The notes: generated by a model not told the origin, from the letters alone. 13,792 nt of DNA from JAUHWS01 sp964571805 (GCA_964571805.1 CAZNDI010000019.1:1-13792); one strand, 5' to 3'. Numbered from the stretch's first letter, positions 1 through 8,264 are shown. Numbers and translations: made by a program.

Positions 1-5
1 AAAAA

Positions 6-404
6 TTGAAGATTGATACCAGTAATTGGGTCAAGAAGAAGCCAGCTGAAGTTAGCAGCACTCCTGAAAAAAAACCAGAAAATTTTGAAAAAATGGACGC
101 TTCAAGCTTGTTCGCTTCAGCAAGTGAACAGGGTGAAAAAGGACAACCAGCTAAAGATTATTTGGCTAAGCTGTTTCCTAAAGATAAATTTGGTGAACTG
201 AAACCCGTTGAGCCAGGAAAAATCACTTTCGTAGATCCAAACAGTAAAAAAGAGAGTACCTATACCCTAGAAAAAAATGCCATCAGTGGATTTTCAGTCA
301 AAAAAGTAGGCCAAAGGGGCAATGGAGAAAGCATTGACGGAAGCCAAGCCCAATTTATTGCAGCCCTCGATAAATTAAATACACCCGACAATCGAGTAAA
401 TTAA
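6..404 (+). CDS. orf1, small charged protein of unknown function (5' end uncertain)
   Basis: I do not recognise this protein. The frame is open to the left edge of the window, so the TTG at 6 may be the true start or an internal codon of a gene beginning upstream. The first ~50 residues are Lys/Glu/Ser-rich and probably disordered. From about residue 51 it looks folded: YLAKLF, then GELKPVEPGKITF, TYTLEK and ISGFSVKKV, a beta-rich pattern that loosely resembles the C-termini of orf2 (about 200-238) and orf4 (about 1004-1036). No signal peptide, membrane segment or cysteine is visible. It is followed by a 96-nt gap with a strong hairpin before orf2, and is grouped with orf2-orf5 by position and by the shared module. 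The reading frame is well supported; the function is unknown. Confidence 0.7.
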   Translation: MKIDTSNWVKKKPAEVSSTPEKKPENFEKMDASSLFASASEQGEKGQPAKDYLAKLFPKDKFGELKPVEPGKITFVDPNSKKESTYTLEKNAISGFSVKKVGQRGNGESIDGSQAQFIAALDKLNTPDNRVN

Positions 405-416
405 AAATCAAAAACC

Positions 417-439
417 CTTGTCCGCTTCATGCGGACAAG
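417..439. terminator. 9-bp perfect hairpin between orf1 and orf2
   Basis: CTTGTCCGC and GCGGACAAG pair perfectly around a TTCAT loop. On the plus strand the hairpin is followed by A-rich sequence, so it lacks the U tract of a classical intrinsic terminator. On the minus strand it is followed by GGGTTTTTGATTTTT, which would suit a terminator for transcription from the right, but no minus-strand gene lies there. It may act as a 3'-end stabilising hairpin for orf1 mRNA or as an attenuating structure ahead of orf2. Confidence 0.45.
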
Positions 440-500
440 AAAAGAAAAATCATAGCCCATCAAATAATCATATAAATCATAGTAAATAAATAATAAAAAT

Positions 501-1367
501 ATGTTCATAGTTGATGAAAATCACAAAAAAGGAAGTGCAGGAAAATTAGTTTTCTATAGTGAAACTTCTGGCGATGAAGAGATCCCAAAGGTAGAAACAC
601 AAAAAGATCAAATAGTTCAAACAGAAGCTGCGATTAAAGCGGCCAAAGAAAGCCTTGAAGCTGCCAAAGTTGTAATTGAATCTAAACCTATTATTAAACC
701 GCCAGATATTGCCACTTTAAATTCTGGAAAATCTGTGGCGGGCATTCCTGACGAAAATTCTGAACTTCCCGCAGAAAGTTTAAATACATATATAGAGCTT
801 ATAAAGAGGAGCCCAGCCCCTACTATGTCAGAACTTCAAAGTTTCTATAACATAAATGACACAGAAGGAGGAAAAATAAACAGACTTGCTGTCGGAACTT
901 ATTTGGCTTCAAAGATTGAAAAAAAGGAAGGTTCAAAAATAAGAACCCCCAACTTCGTAGAAATCATGAGTATATTAAAAAATACTGATGACTCATATGC
1001 AGGAAAGAACATGATTGCTAATTCACTTGGTTTTTATAAAATTGAAGAGCAAAAAGAAGCCTTAAGAATGTATATTTCACAAAAATTTGAACTAGCAGGT
1101 TTAGGTAAGTTGACTGAAATAAAGCCAGGAGAAATGTTAGATGGGGTCGAAAAACCAACCATCTTCACTTTAGATAAAGATGGTTTGGTAAATACCTTTG
1201 GAATTAAGACATTGTCCAATGGAACAGTGAAGGTTGAGATGATTCAAAATGGTGAGACATCAATGAATGCTAGAAGTCCTGATATAGAGCTTATAAATTG
1301 TCTCAATGCCATTGGAAATATGCAACGAATGAGTACAGGTATGATGGATATTGTTAAAACAAATTAA
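501..1367 (+). CDS. orf2, 288-aa protein of unknown function
   Basis: Unrecognised. ATG at 501 is the first plausible start; the leader is AT-rich (AATAAATAATAAAAAT) with no Shine-Dalgarno motif. Residues 30-62 form a probable charged helix (AAIKAAKESLEAAKVVIE), residues 63-95 are Pro/Ser-rich and linker-like, and residues 96-195 are predicted mainly helical. The C-terminal part (about 200-272) has GKLTEIKPGEM, TIFTLDKDG and NTFGIKTL, resembling the end of orf1. No signal peptide or membrane segment is visible; there is one cysteine (C267). The stop (TAA) is in the same frame as orf3, with only AAA between it and orf3's TTG, so the two are either coupled or a split single gene. Expression with orf3-orf5 as one transcript is likely from the spacing. 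Confidence 0.8.
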   Translation: MFIVDENHKKGSAGKLVFYSETSGDEEIPKVETQKDQIVQTEAAIKAAKESLEAAKVVIESKPIIKPPDIATLNSGKSVAGIPDENSELPAESLNTYIELIKRSPAPTMSELQSFYNINDTEGGKINRLAVGTYLASKIEKKEGSKIRTPNFVEIMSILKNTDDSYAGKNMIANSLGFYKIEEQKEALRMYISQKFELAGLGKLTEIKPGEMLDGVEKPTIFTLDKDGLVNTFGIKTLSNGTVKVEMIQNGETSMNARSPDIELINCLNAIGNMQRMSTGMMDIVKTN

Positions 1368-1370
1368 AAA

Positions 1371-1844
1371 TTGCCAACCACTTCCCCCCTCCCCACCGCC
1401 GCTCTTTTAAAATCACTCCAAAATAGTGCCCTTTCTGCTGAAGAAAAAAAGGAATTTGAAGGTCTTTTGGAAACCATGTCAGAGGAGGCAAAATTAAAAT
1501 TGGGGAAACTGATTGAAGACTCGAATCAGGCAAAAAATGAATTTGAAAGCAAGAAAGCACGGCAACTTGCTGAATTGAATGAAGTGACCGCAGAAAATCT
1601 AAAAACGCTAGACCGAGAGGAGACAAAATACGTGAGAGAGGAATGTGAAAAATTTGATGAACAGCAAACGGAAAAGGAATGGGGAGATATCGAAAAGAAT
1701 ATTGAACAAGAAAGAACAACAAAAATAGAATCAACAGTTCAAAGCCCACAAAAAAAACGCTCTGAAACCCGAAACTTTATTCTCATATTATTAGGCCTCC
1801 TCCTCGCCACAGTTGCCCTAATTTATGGCTTATTAATATCATAA
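1371..1844 (+). CDS. orf3, tail-anchored coiled-coil protein
   Basis: A 157-residue protein if the TTG at 1371 is used. The first ATG, at codon 36, would remove about a quarter of the protein. Residues 20-120 are almost entirely Glu/Lys/Gln/Leu helix with coiled-coil character (SAEEKKEFEGLLETMSEEA onward). A basic stretch (QKKRSETR, 127-134) is followed by a single hydrophobic helix at about 136-156, ending at residue 157. This is the layout of a tail-anchored membrane protein with a cytoplasmic coiled coil. There is one nucleotide between its stop and the ATG of orf4, so the two are probably translationally coupled. It sits in the same frame as orf2, separated by a single TAA. Function unknown; a membrane tether for other cluster products is a guess. 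Confidence 0.72.
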   Translation: MPTTSPLPTAALLKSLQNSALSAEEKKEFEGLLETMSEEAKLKLGKLIEDSNQAKNEFESKKARQLAELNEVTAENLKTLDREETKYVREECEKFDEQQTEKEWGDIEKNIEQERTTKIESTVQSPQKKRSETRNFILILLGLLLATVALIYGLLIS

Positions 1845-1845
1845 A

Positions 1846-4800
1846 ATGAATATTAAAAAAGAACAGTACCGGAAATTCGAACATAAATTATTTGTGTATA
1901 AAGGGGCGTTTGAAGATGGATATGGAGAGGATATGGAAATAAACAAGGATAAAAAAGACGAACCAGAGGATTTCAGTAAAAAAGATTGGGTATTAGAAAT
2001 AAAAGAGCACAAAGACAAAGTAGATGATAGAATAGATGAATTACAAAAGAGCCTACCCACAGCCCAAGCACCGGCTGCTCAGGAATTTTTTGATACGATT
2101 AAAGCAAAAGTGGATTCTAAATTTAATAGTCTAAATGAAAATTATTATAAAGCCAAAGAAGCGATCGGCTCAGCAACCTGGGAAGGGAGCAAGGAACAAA
2201 AAGAGATTATAAAAGAGGCGAAGAAAATGGCTAAAGATATAATCAAAAATGACCTGGAAAATAAAGCAGCTGTCGAGAAAATGGTGAAGGAATATTTAGA
2301 AAAAATACCAGACACTCAAGCCAAAGAAACAGAGAAAAATCTCATTAAATCATGGATAGTAGAGACTAAAGATAAAGACAAAAGTCCAGAAGAAGGAGAT
2401 TTATTGGAATATTATGGGGGAGATACTGAAAAAGAGGATTTTCAAAGAATTTTGGACGTGATGGCCCAAAAATATGACATCCATTTTGACAAAGAGAGAA
2501 TCCTGTACGGGACGAATATTTTGACCAAAGAGGTCTACAATAGTAGTGATTTAAAAAAAATCATCTTGGAGGAATTAAAAGTTGGTGGAGAATTTTCTCC
2601 AGATAAAATTCAAGCTCATGAATTTGAGGTAATCAAAGCAAATAACGAAATTAAGAGGATAGTAAAAGAAATCGAAGAAGGTTCAGCTCGACCCTTGGGA
2701 GGACAAATTAATGAATTACAAGATTGGGCAAATCATAAAGGAGTGAATAAATTAAATGCCCTGACCGAAGGCATACAAACTAAAATAGACAAGATTTTAA
2801 GTGAAATGCTTAGCCCCGAGCAAGAAGAAAGATTGAAAGAATATCGGGAGTTGATAAAAACTTCGGGACTCAAGGAAAAATTTACTGCAGCAGAAGGCGT
2901 GGGCTATACGCACTTAGAAACTGCAGGAAAGAAAGCAAATCCAAAGCAAGATGATTTTTCAAGTAAAGAAGTATTAACGAAAGATGGCATAACAATTAGA
3001 ATAGAAATAAATAATGAAAAGCAAATTATTCTCAACACTCAATCTGTAAATCCCCCTTTCGAAACAAGGCGATCTTTCAACAATCCGGAAGACTTTAAGT
3101 CAATTGACCCTGTGAAAGAAGTGGAAAATCAAATCGCAAATCACACAAAAAATAAGGAACTAGTGGCCAAATTTCAAGCCACCATTGAAACCATTCAAGT
3201 GCCAGGCTTAATGGCTGAGAGTATGATTTATACGGATGAAGAACTGGCGAGCTCTGATTTTAAATTGAGCCCGACAGTATTTAAAATGGATGGACATGAA
3301 GTGGCTCGTTTGATTCCAGAGCTTGAAAACGAAACGTTCACCCTCGAAATTAAAAATACGGCTGAAGCATCAGGATTAAAGGCCGTGGATGTCCCCATGA
3401 AAATGAAAGAGTACGAAGAAGAAATGAAAAAAATAGCTGAAGAAGGAGAAAGGGCAAAATCAGAAATTCAAGCCCAAGTAGAAAAAGAATTTGGAACGCT
3501 TAAAGACTATAAAGGTCTTATGATCGAGCGCACCGATTTTGAGGGAGATTACAGCGATCCTGAGGGAGAAATTGTGGTGGGAAAAATAATAAGAGATGAT
3601 AAAAGTGTGGTGGGAGAAATTTCAATGCCAGTCAAACTTGAAGGAGCGAGCAGGAGTTATTTCTTAAAAATCGAGAATAAAATCGTACCAGATGAGTTTT
3701 TTATAGAAGGCGTGGATGAATATTTAGATGCCAATAAAGAAGTTTTAGGCAAAATTCCTGAAAGAAAAGAGGATCCAGAAAATGGGGATGACATTTTAAG
3801 AGGAAGCCTTGAGGAGATCCAAATGAAAATGAAAGCTAGGGAGAATTTCCTTGAGTATAAAGAAGAATTATTTAAATTCTTTAAAGAAGACCCAAAAATA
3901 ATGGATTTTATCGAAAGAAAAATAAACATCATCATAAATTTATTTCCCACTTCAACTATAGAAAAATTAGCGGGGTCAAAAAACTTTGAGGAATTTAAAA
4001 ATGTTAAATTAGATGAAAAAGAGTTCAAGGAATTCTGGGGAAATATATTTAAAAATTTTGATACTTTTGAAGAAGCAGATGAAAATGAAATGAAACTGAT
4101 TCGTGAGCTAGACGTAAAAATTAATGGGAAGGAGGTGCAAAAATTTGGTGAAACCTTTGGAGATGACGTGGTCAGAATTCTATCCATGCGAGAGCGAATT
4201 ATACTAGAAGAAGGTCAATTAAAATTTCAAAAAGATGGAGGATATAGAAAAACTACACCCGAAGAACTCATTGATTCATTACCCAAAGGAAACATTAAAG
4301 AAAACTGTAAAAAAATATTAGAAGGACAAACGATCGACTTCAATTCAAAGGAATTCAAGGAGGATGCTGCATCAGAAATCAAATATGCAAGAGAATCACA
4401 GTTCTTCTTCAGAGAGGCTACAAAAGATCCAAAATTGAAAGGGGCCATAGAAAAATTGGCAGATGATGGCAAAGCTGATTCCAAAGAAGCAGGGAAATTG
4501 ACCATCACAGATTCAAAAGATTCTCTGTTCAATTTTAATATGGACAGTCTCAAAACACTTTTTGAACTCTTCCAAAAAGGCGACATTGGAACCCTCTTTG
4601 ACGCCATCAAAGCCTACAGCCTACCAGGGGGAATCGAGGGGACCATCAAAAGCGCCAAAGAAACTTACAAAAAAGTAGCAGAAACCGCCAGCTTCAAAGA
4701 CCTCCTTGCCGTCCATCAAGACCCCAACGGCGCAGAAGCAAAAGCCTTGCTCGGAAACAATGACCACCTTTTTAGAGAGGAATTGAAGACTGCGACTGAA

Positions 4801-5085
4801 GAAAGACTCACAAATATTCTTGGTGGAAAGAATTTGATCGAAAAAATCAAATGGGAAGGCAATTTAGTAACTTTCGATAAATTAGGCCAATCCTACGAAA
4901 TGCGTATGATCCCGGTTCCCAATGGAATAGATTATGTGTTGATCAAAGACGTTAAGACAGGGTTAGAAAAAAATCACCCGATCCCTGAGGGCTTAGAAGG
5001 ACCAGGAAACACGCTGGCTGAAATAATGAAAAATTATCCAATTTCTAATCCAACTCCACCTCCTGCTCCCATTGCCACTAAATGA
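1846..5085 (+). CDS. orf4, 1079-aa Lys/Glu-rich protein of unknown function
   Basis: Unrecognised and by far the largest gene in the window. The start ATG follows the orf3 stop by one base (TAAAATG). It has no signal peptide and no convincing membrane helix, is very rich in Lys and Glu, and has a single cysteine (C826 or close, in ENCKKI). Long helical, partly coiled-coil stretches (about 50-190, 250-330, 520-565) alternate with beta-rich segments (TIRIEINNEKQIILNTQ; GEIVVGKIIRDDKSVVGEIS). Near the C-terminus a helix pair at 905-924 (LFELFQKGDIGTLFDAIKAY) resembles residues 48-67 of orf5. A beta-rich piece at about 1004-1036 resembles the ends of orf1 and orf2. It closes with a proline-rich tail (NPTPPPAPIATK) and a TGA stop. 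Codon use becomes visibly richer in C around 4570-4750. It is probably a cytoplasmic scaffold or multidomain structural protein, which is inference from composition only. Confidence 0.85.
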   Translation: MNIKKEQYRKFEHKLFVYKGAFEDGYGEDMEINKDKKDEPEDFSKKDWVLEIKEHKDKVDDRIDELQKSLPTAQAPAAQEFFDTIKAKVDSKFNSLNENYYKAKEAIGSATWEGSKEQKEIIKEAKKMAKDIIKNDLENKAAVEKMVKEYLEKIPDTQAKETEKNLIKSWIVETKDKDKSPEEGDLLEYYGGDTEKEDFQRILDVMAQKYDIHFDKERILYGTNILTKEVYNSSDLKKIILEELKVGGEFSPDKIQAHEFEVIKANNEIKRIVKEIEEGSARPLGGQINELQDWANHKGVNKLNALTEGIQTKIDKILSEMLSPEQEERLKEYRELIKTSGLKEKFTAAEGVGYTHLETAGKKANPKQDDFSSKEVLTKDGITIRIEINNEKQIILNTQSVNPPFETRRSFNNPEDFKSIDPVKEVENQIANHTKNKELVAKFQATIETIQVPGLMAESMIYTDEELASSDFKLSPTVFKMDGHEVARLIPELENETFTLEIKNTAEASGLKAVDVPMKMKEYEEEMKKIAEEGERAKSEIQAQVEKEFGTLKDYKGLMIERTDFEGDYSDPEGEIVVGKIIRDDKSVVGEISMPVKLEGASRSYFLKIENKIVPDEFFIEGVDEYLDANKEVLGKIPERKEDPENGDDILRGSLEEIQMKMKARENFLEYKEELFKFFKEDPKIMDFIERKINIIINLFPTSTIEKLAGSKNFEEFKNVKLDEKEFKEFWGNIFKNFDTFEEADENEMKLIRELDVKINGKEVQKFGETFGDDVVRILSMRERIILEEGQLKFQKDGGYRKTTPEELIDSLPKGNIKENCKKILEGQTIDFNSKEFKEDAASEIKYARESQFFFREATKDPKLKGAIEKLADDGKADSKEAGKLTITDSKDSLFNFNMDSLKTLFELFQKGDIGTLFDAIKAYSLPGGIEGTIKSAKETYKKVAETASFKDLLAVHQDPNGAEAKALLGNNDHLFREELKTATEERLTNILGGKNLIEKIKWEGNLVTFDKLGQSYEMRMIPVPNGIDYVLIKDVKTGLEKNHPIPEGLEGPGNTLAEIMKNYPISNPTPPPAPIATK

Positions 5086-5109
5086 GGTCAGTAAAAATTC
5101 AAGATAAAA

Positions 5110-7086
5110 ATGTCCGATAAACCCACAGCCACACCACAGGGTGCCATTGCCGAAGCCCCTCAAAAGCCGACAGGAGTGGTGGAATCTGCTCTCGGAGAAC
5201 TGAGTCAAAAAGTGACAGTCATGAAGCATGTAGGAATTGAAATGGGAAATTTATATGAGGGTATTAAGGAAAAAAACTTAGAAAAAATATTCGACAGCTT
5301 TAAGGCGGTGTTCGCCATCGGATTTTTAGGCATGTTGATGAGTAAGGAGGAATTTGAAGGGTGGAAGAAGGAGCGTAAGGACGTGGAGAAAAATGAAGGT
5401 GTCAAGGTAACAGAAGTAAAAAATAACGTAGAAATTGACGGCACGATTGAAAAAAAACAGCGATTTGTGAACATGAAATCAATTCAGTGGTATAACCTGG
5501 AAACTAAAAAACCTTTTGAACAACACAAAAATGGATTCGCAAAGAAACTCAAAGAAAAAAATGTCCTTCCCTCTCAATTCATCATGGAAGGATCCAGCGA
5601 TCTATATAAAGAAGGCATAACCTCCTTTTCATCCTTCAAAAAAACAACTGAAGACAGACTCGTCGATGAAAGTATAACCGACCCACAAGAAAGAGAAAGA
5701 CAGGCAGCACTCATTTTGTCTTGCTGTGCTGTAGGAAGGTTCCAAATTGTACCCTATTATCATTTCTCAAAATTAGGCCTAGCAACAGAAGGCGCTGAAG
5801 GTTTGAAGAATATGTATGATTTTATTTGCTCGACAGAAATGCAAATCATCCTCTACGAAAAAATAACAGACTCACTATGGAATAAATATAAAGACCCAGG
5901 CTTAGTTGCCATCGAATACTATGCAGGAGGAAAAGCAGCAGCAGAATATAAAAAAAATCCCAATTCGCCAAGGCTTCTCAAAAAACAATATGGAAATCAC
6001 GGATCTATCAATAACTATGCTCAAAGAGCCAGAGGATTATATGCGGAAAACAAAGAAAAATACCCTCAAGCCAGAGAAATAGACTGCTTAATGATGGCTC
6101 TAGAAAAAATTGAAAGCAGTGGAACAGTTATTAGAGATCGATTTTTAGGAAGGAATAATTTAGATATCCCAAATATTCCGAAGCCAAGTAAAATAGAAAG
6201 TGAAAAAGGTTCCGAAATGATGTTTGAAGGGGGAATTGATCTCAACTTACAAAAATTTATGATGGAGGAGCTGAGCTCAAAAAAAGGTGCAGAGATCAGT
6301 GCAATGAATCTAGAAGGGAATGGAGGACGAAGCGTACTCACATACATACCTCCTGGAGTAGATTTAAAAGCCAATAATCTAAAAATAATTTATCATTTCC
6401 ATGGAACCTATAGTGAAAATGTTCTGAAAGAGGATCCTGAAAAATATGCTCAAACTGTCGGATGGAATCGCTTAAAACAAACAATTGAAGCTACTGATGA
6501 TTTAGCAGAAAGAGGAGAAAATGTCATCTTGGTTTATCCTTTGAGTAAAGGCCCTCGCCACAAACCAGATGATAAAAAGATTGAAGGAAAACAATATGAC
6601 AGATTGTGGATGGCAAAAAATAAAATAGACGAAAACAATGCCAAAGTCACCGATGATTTTGATAAAATGCACGAAGAAATTCTAAAACAAACAGGTATAA
6701 AAAAAGAACAGATTTCAAAGGTAGAAGCTCAAGGGCATAGTGCGGGAGGCTTAGCTTTAGCAAACATAGCGACCTCAGGAACAAAATTAATTGATGCGTA
6801 TCGATTTTTAGATGCAAGTTATTCAGGTTGGGCAGAAAATTGCTATGAAGCATCTCGATTGAATGGAAAGCCAGATATCTATTTACTTGTTGCCCCCACA
6901 AATTTAAAAACTTGGCCCATCAACACTCTAAAAAGATCTGCACGTTGGAGCAAAGGATTGAGTGAAAAAGGTGCAGATGGAGAATATTCAACAGGAATAG
7001 AAGGGGTATATTACTACCAAGTTGAGGCAAAGCATGCAGAAATGCCAGGAAAATTCACAGGTTGGAATCCTAAACAGACGACCTAA
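5110..7086 (+). CDS. orf5, lytic-transglycosylase-like region fused to alpha/beta-hydrolase
   Basis: A 658-aa protein with two recognisable parts. Residues about 200-315 read like a lysozyme-fold lytic transglycosylase: AVGRFQIVP (207-215), then DPGLVAIEYYAGG (262-274), which matches the family's AYNAGPG position, then NNYAQRARGLY (301-311). The catalytic Glu is not certain; E187 in VDES is a candidate. Residues about 400-650 form an alpha/beta-hydrolase: YHFHGT (428-433, oxyanion region), GHSAGG (542-547, nucleophile S544), candidate acid D568 after strand 6 (RFLDAS), and candidate base H642 (EAKHAE). This suggests an esterase/acyl-hydrolase. No signal peptide is visible; a short hydrophobic helix at 65-77 might be membrane-associated. 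Residues 48-67 resemble orf4 905-924. It is last of the plus-strand cluster, 24 nt after orf4, and its TAA overlaps the corrected tyrS stop. Together the domains suggest cell-envelope remodelling, which is inference. Confidence 0.82.
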   Translation: MSDKPTATPQGAIAEAPQKPTGVVESALGELSQKVTVMKHVGIEMGNLYEGIKEKNLEKIFDSFKAVFAIGFLGMLMSKEEFEGWKKERKDVEKNEGVKVTEVKNNVEIDGTIEKKQRFVNMKSIQWYNLETKKPFEQHKNGFAKKLKEKNVLPSQFIMEGSSDLYKEGITSFSSFKKTTEDRLVDESITDPQERERQAALILSCCAVGRFQIVPYYHFSKLGLATEGAEGLKNMYDFICSTEMQIILYEKITDSLWNKYKDPGLVAIEYYAGGKAAAEYKKNPNSPRLLKKQYGNHGSINNYAQRARGLYAENKEKYPQAREIDCLMMALEKIESSGTVIRDRFLGRNNLDIPNIPKPSKIESEKGSEMMFEGGIDLNLQKFMMEELSSKKGAEISAMNLEGNGGRSVLTYIPPGVDLKANNLKIIYHFHGTYSENVLKEDPEKYAQTVGWNRLKQTIEATDDLAERGENVILVYPLSKGPRHKPDDKKIEGKQYDRLWMAKNKIDENNAKVTDDFDKMHEEILKQTGIKKEQISKVEAQGHSAGGLALANIATSGTKLIDAYRFLDASYSGWAENCYEASRLNGKPDIYLLVAPTNLKTWPINTLKRSARWSKGLSEKGADGEYSTGIEGVYYYQVEAKHAEMPGKFTGWNPKQTT

Positions 7087-8256
7087 ACAATCTTCGCAAA
7101 TCGTCGTTTCCCCACCTGAATGATCATCCCCTCTTCAAGATGAATAACTTTTTCGTGAGTGGTAATTTTTTCTTCATTGATCCTCCCCCCCCCCTTGCTC
7201 GATAAGCTGACGCCCCTCCGTTTTAGTTTTGATGAGATTGCAGAGAATCAGCAAGTCCACAATATTCCGCTCCCCATTCAATTTGAACTCCGGCATCTCC
7301 TCAGGCACACCCCCCTTTTTGAACACATTGATAAAATCTTCTTGAGCCTGAGTTGCCTCAGCCTCACCGTGATACATGCGCACCAACTCCCCCGCCAACT
7401 TCATTTTGACATCCCGAGGATTAGAACCCGATTTTAAAGCCTGATCCATCTCATCAATCTCCTTCATCGACACATCGGTACAAAGCATAAAATATTTGAT
7501 GATCAGCTCATCCGACATCGACATCGTTCGCCCAAACATATCCGTTGGGGAATCCGTCAAATTGATCGCATTAAAATAACTCTTACTCATCTTCCGACCA
7601 TCCGTACCCTCAATGAGAGGCGTCGTCAAAACATGCTTCTCTTTTTGCTTATAAACCTGAAGCAAGGTCCGACCTGCCAACATGTTGAAAAGCTGATCAT
7701 TCCCCCCAATCTCCACATCCACTTCCATGTGAACCGAATCATAACCCTGCATCAGAGGATACAAGAATTCATGCAATCCAATCGGCTTGTCCGCCTCCAA
7801 ACGTTTTTGATACATGTCCCGTTGAATCATCTGCTGCACCGTAAAATGCTGAGCCAACTCGACAATGTTCTGGAAAGAAAGATTCGAAAGCCAGTCCCCG
7901 TTGTACATGATTTTTGCCCTCGAAAAATCTAGAATTTTAGACGCTTGTTCTTTGTAAGTATGAAAATTCGTTTCAATCTGAGCCTGAGTCAAAGGCTGCC
8001 TCATGCCGTCCTTATCCGAAGTGTCCCCAATCAAAGCCGTAAAACTTCCCACCAAAAAAATCACCTCATGCCCCGCATTCTGAAAATCTCGAAGCTTACG
8101 CAGAGGTACGGCATTGCCCAAATGAATATTCGTAGACGTGGGATCAATCCCCAAATAAACTCTGAGTTTTTTTCCCGCTTTGATTTTTTCCAAAAGCCCT
8201 TTTTTGGGAACAATATCTTGAACCCCACGAGAGAGAAGTTGATCGAGATCTTTCAT
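7083..8256 (-). CDS. tyrS: tyrosyl-tRNA synthetase, frameshifted before its S4 domain
   Basis: Charges tRNA-Tyr with tyrosine in the cytoplasm (class I synthetase). The catalytic domain shows GIDPTSTNIHLGN with the HIGH-type motif HLGN at 45-48, LMQGYDS (168-174), GGNDQ (184-188) and KMSKS at 222-226. This makes it the KMSKS (TyrZ-like) type, not the KFGKT type. As written, the frame ends early at 7174 after LIEQGGGEDQ (360 aa). The cause is a run of ten G on the coding strand (7194-7185). With nine G the reading continues RINEEKITTHEKVIHLEEG, then IIQVGKRRFAKIV, stopping at 7083 for about 390 aa. That is an ordinary S4 tRNA-binding domain at the expected length. Either the sequence has a one-base homopolymer error or the gene is truly frameshifted. 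It lies downstream of nadK after a large palindrome and has a possible own promoter. Confidence 0.93.
7185..7194. repeat. C10/G10 homopolymer inside tyrS
   Basis: Ten consecutive C on the plus strand (G on the coding strand of tyrS), at the Gly-Gly-Gly position of the S4 domain's LIEQGGG motif. One base fewer restores the full S4 domain. Such tracts are prone to sequencing indels, replication slippage and transcriptional slippage. Confidence 0.95.
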
Positions 8257-8264
8257 AGTTTCTA

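Noticed and set aside
465..480. TATAAA upstream of orf2 as a promoter
   Set aside because: The -10 at 471-476 is good but no acceptable -35 lies 16-18 nt upstream, and AT-rich sequence gives such hexamers by chance.
3657..4187. 176-aa open frame on the minus strand inside orf4
   Set aside because: Ser/Phe/Leu-rich antisense translation of Lys/Glu-rich codons; no motifs, and it lies fully within a well-supported gene.
5083..5085. UGA recoded as an amino acid, as in Gracilibacteria or Absconditabacteria
   Set aside because: TGA ends orf4, nadK and the membrane protein at sensible positions, and no gene has in-frame TGA at conserved sites.
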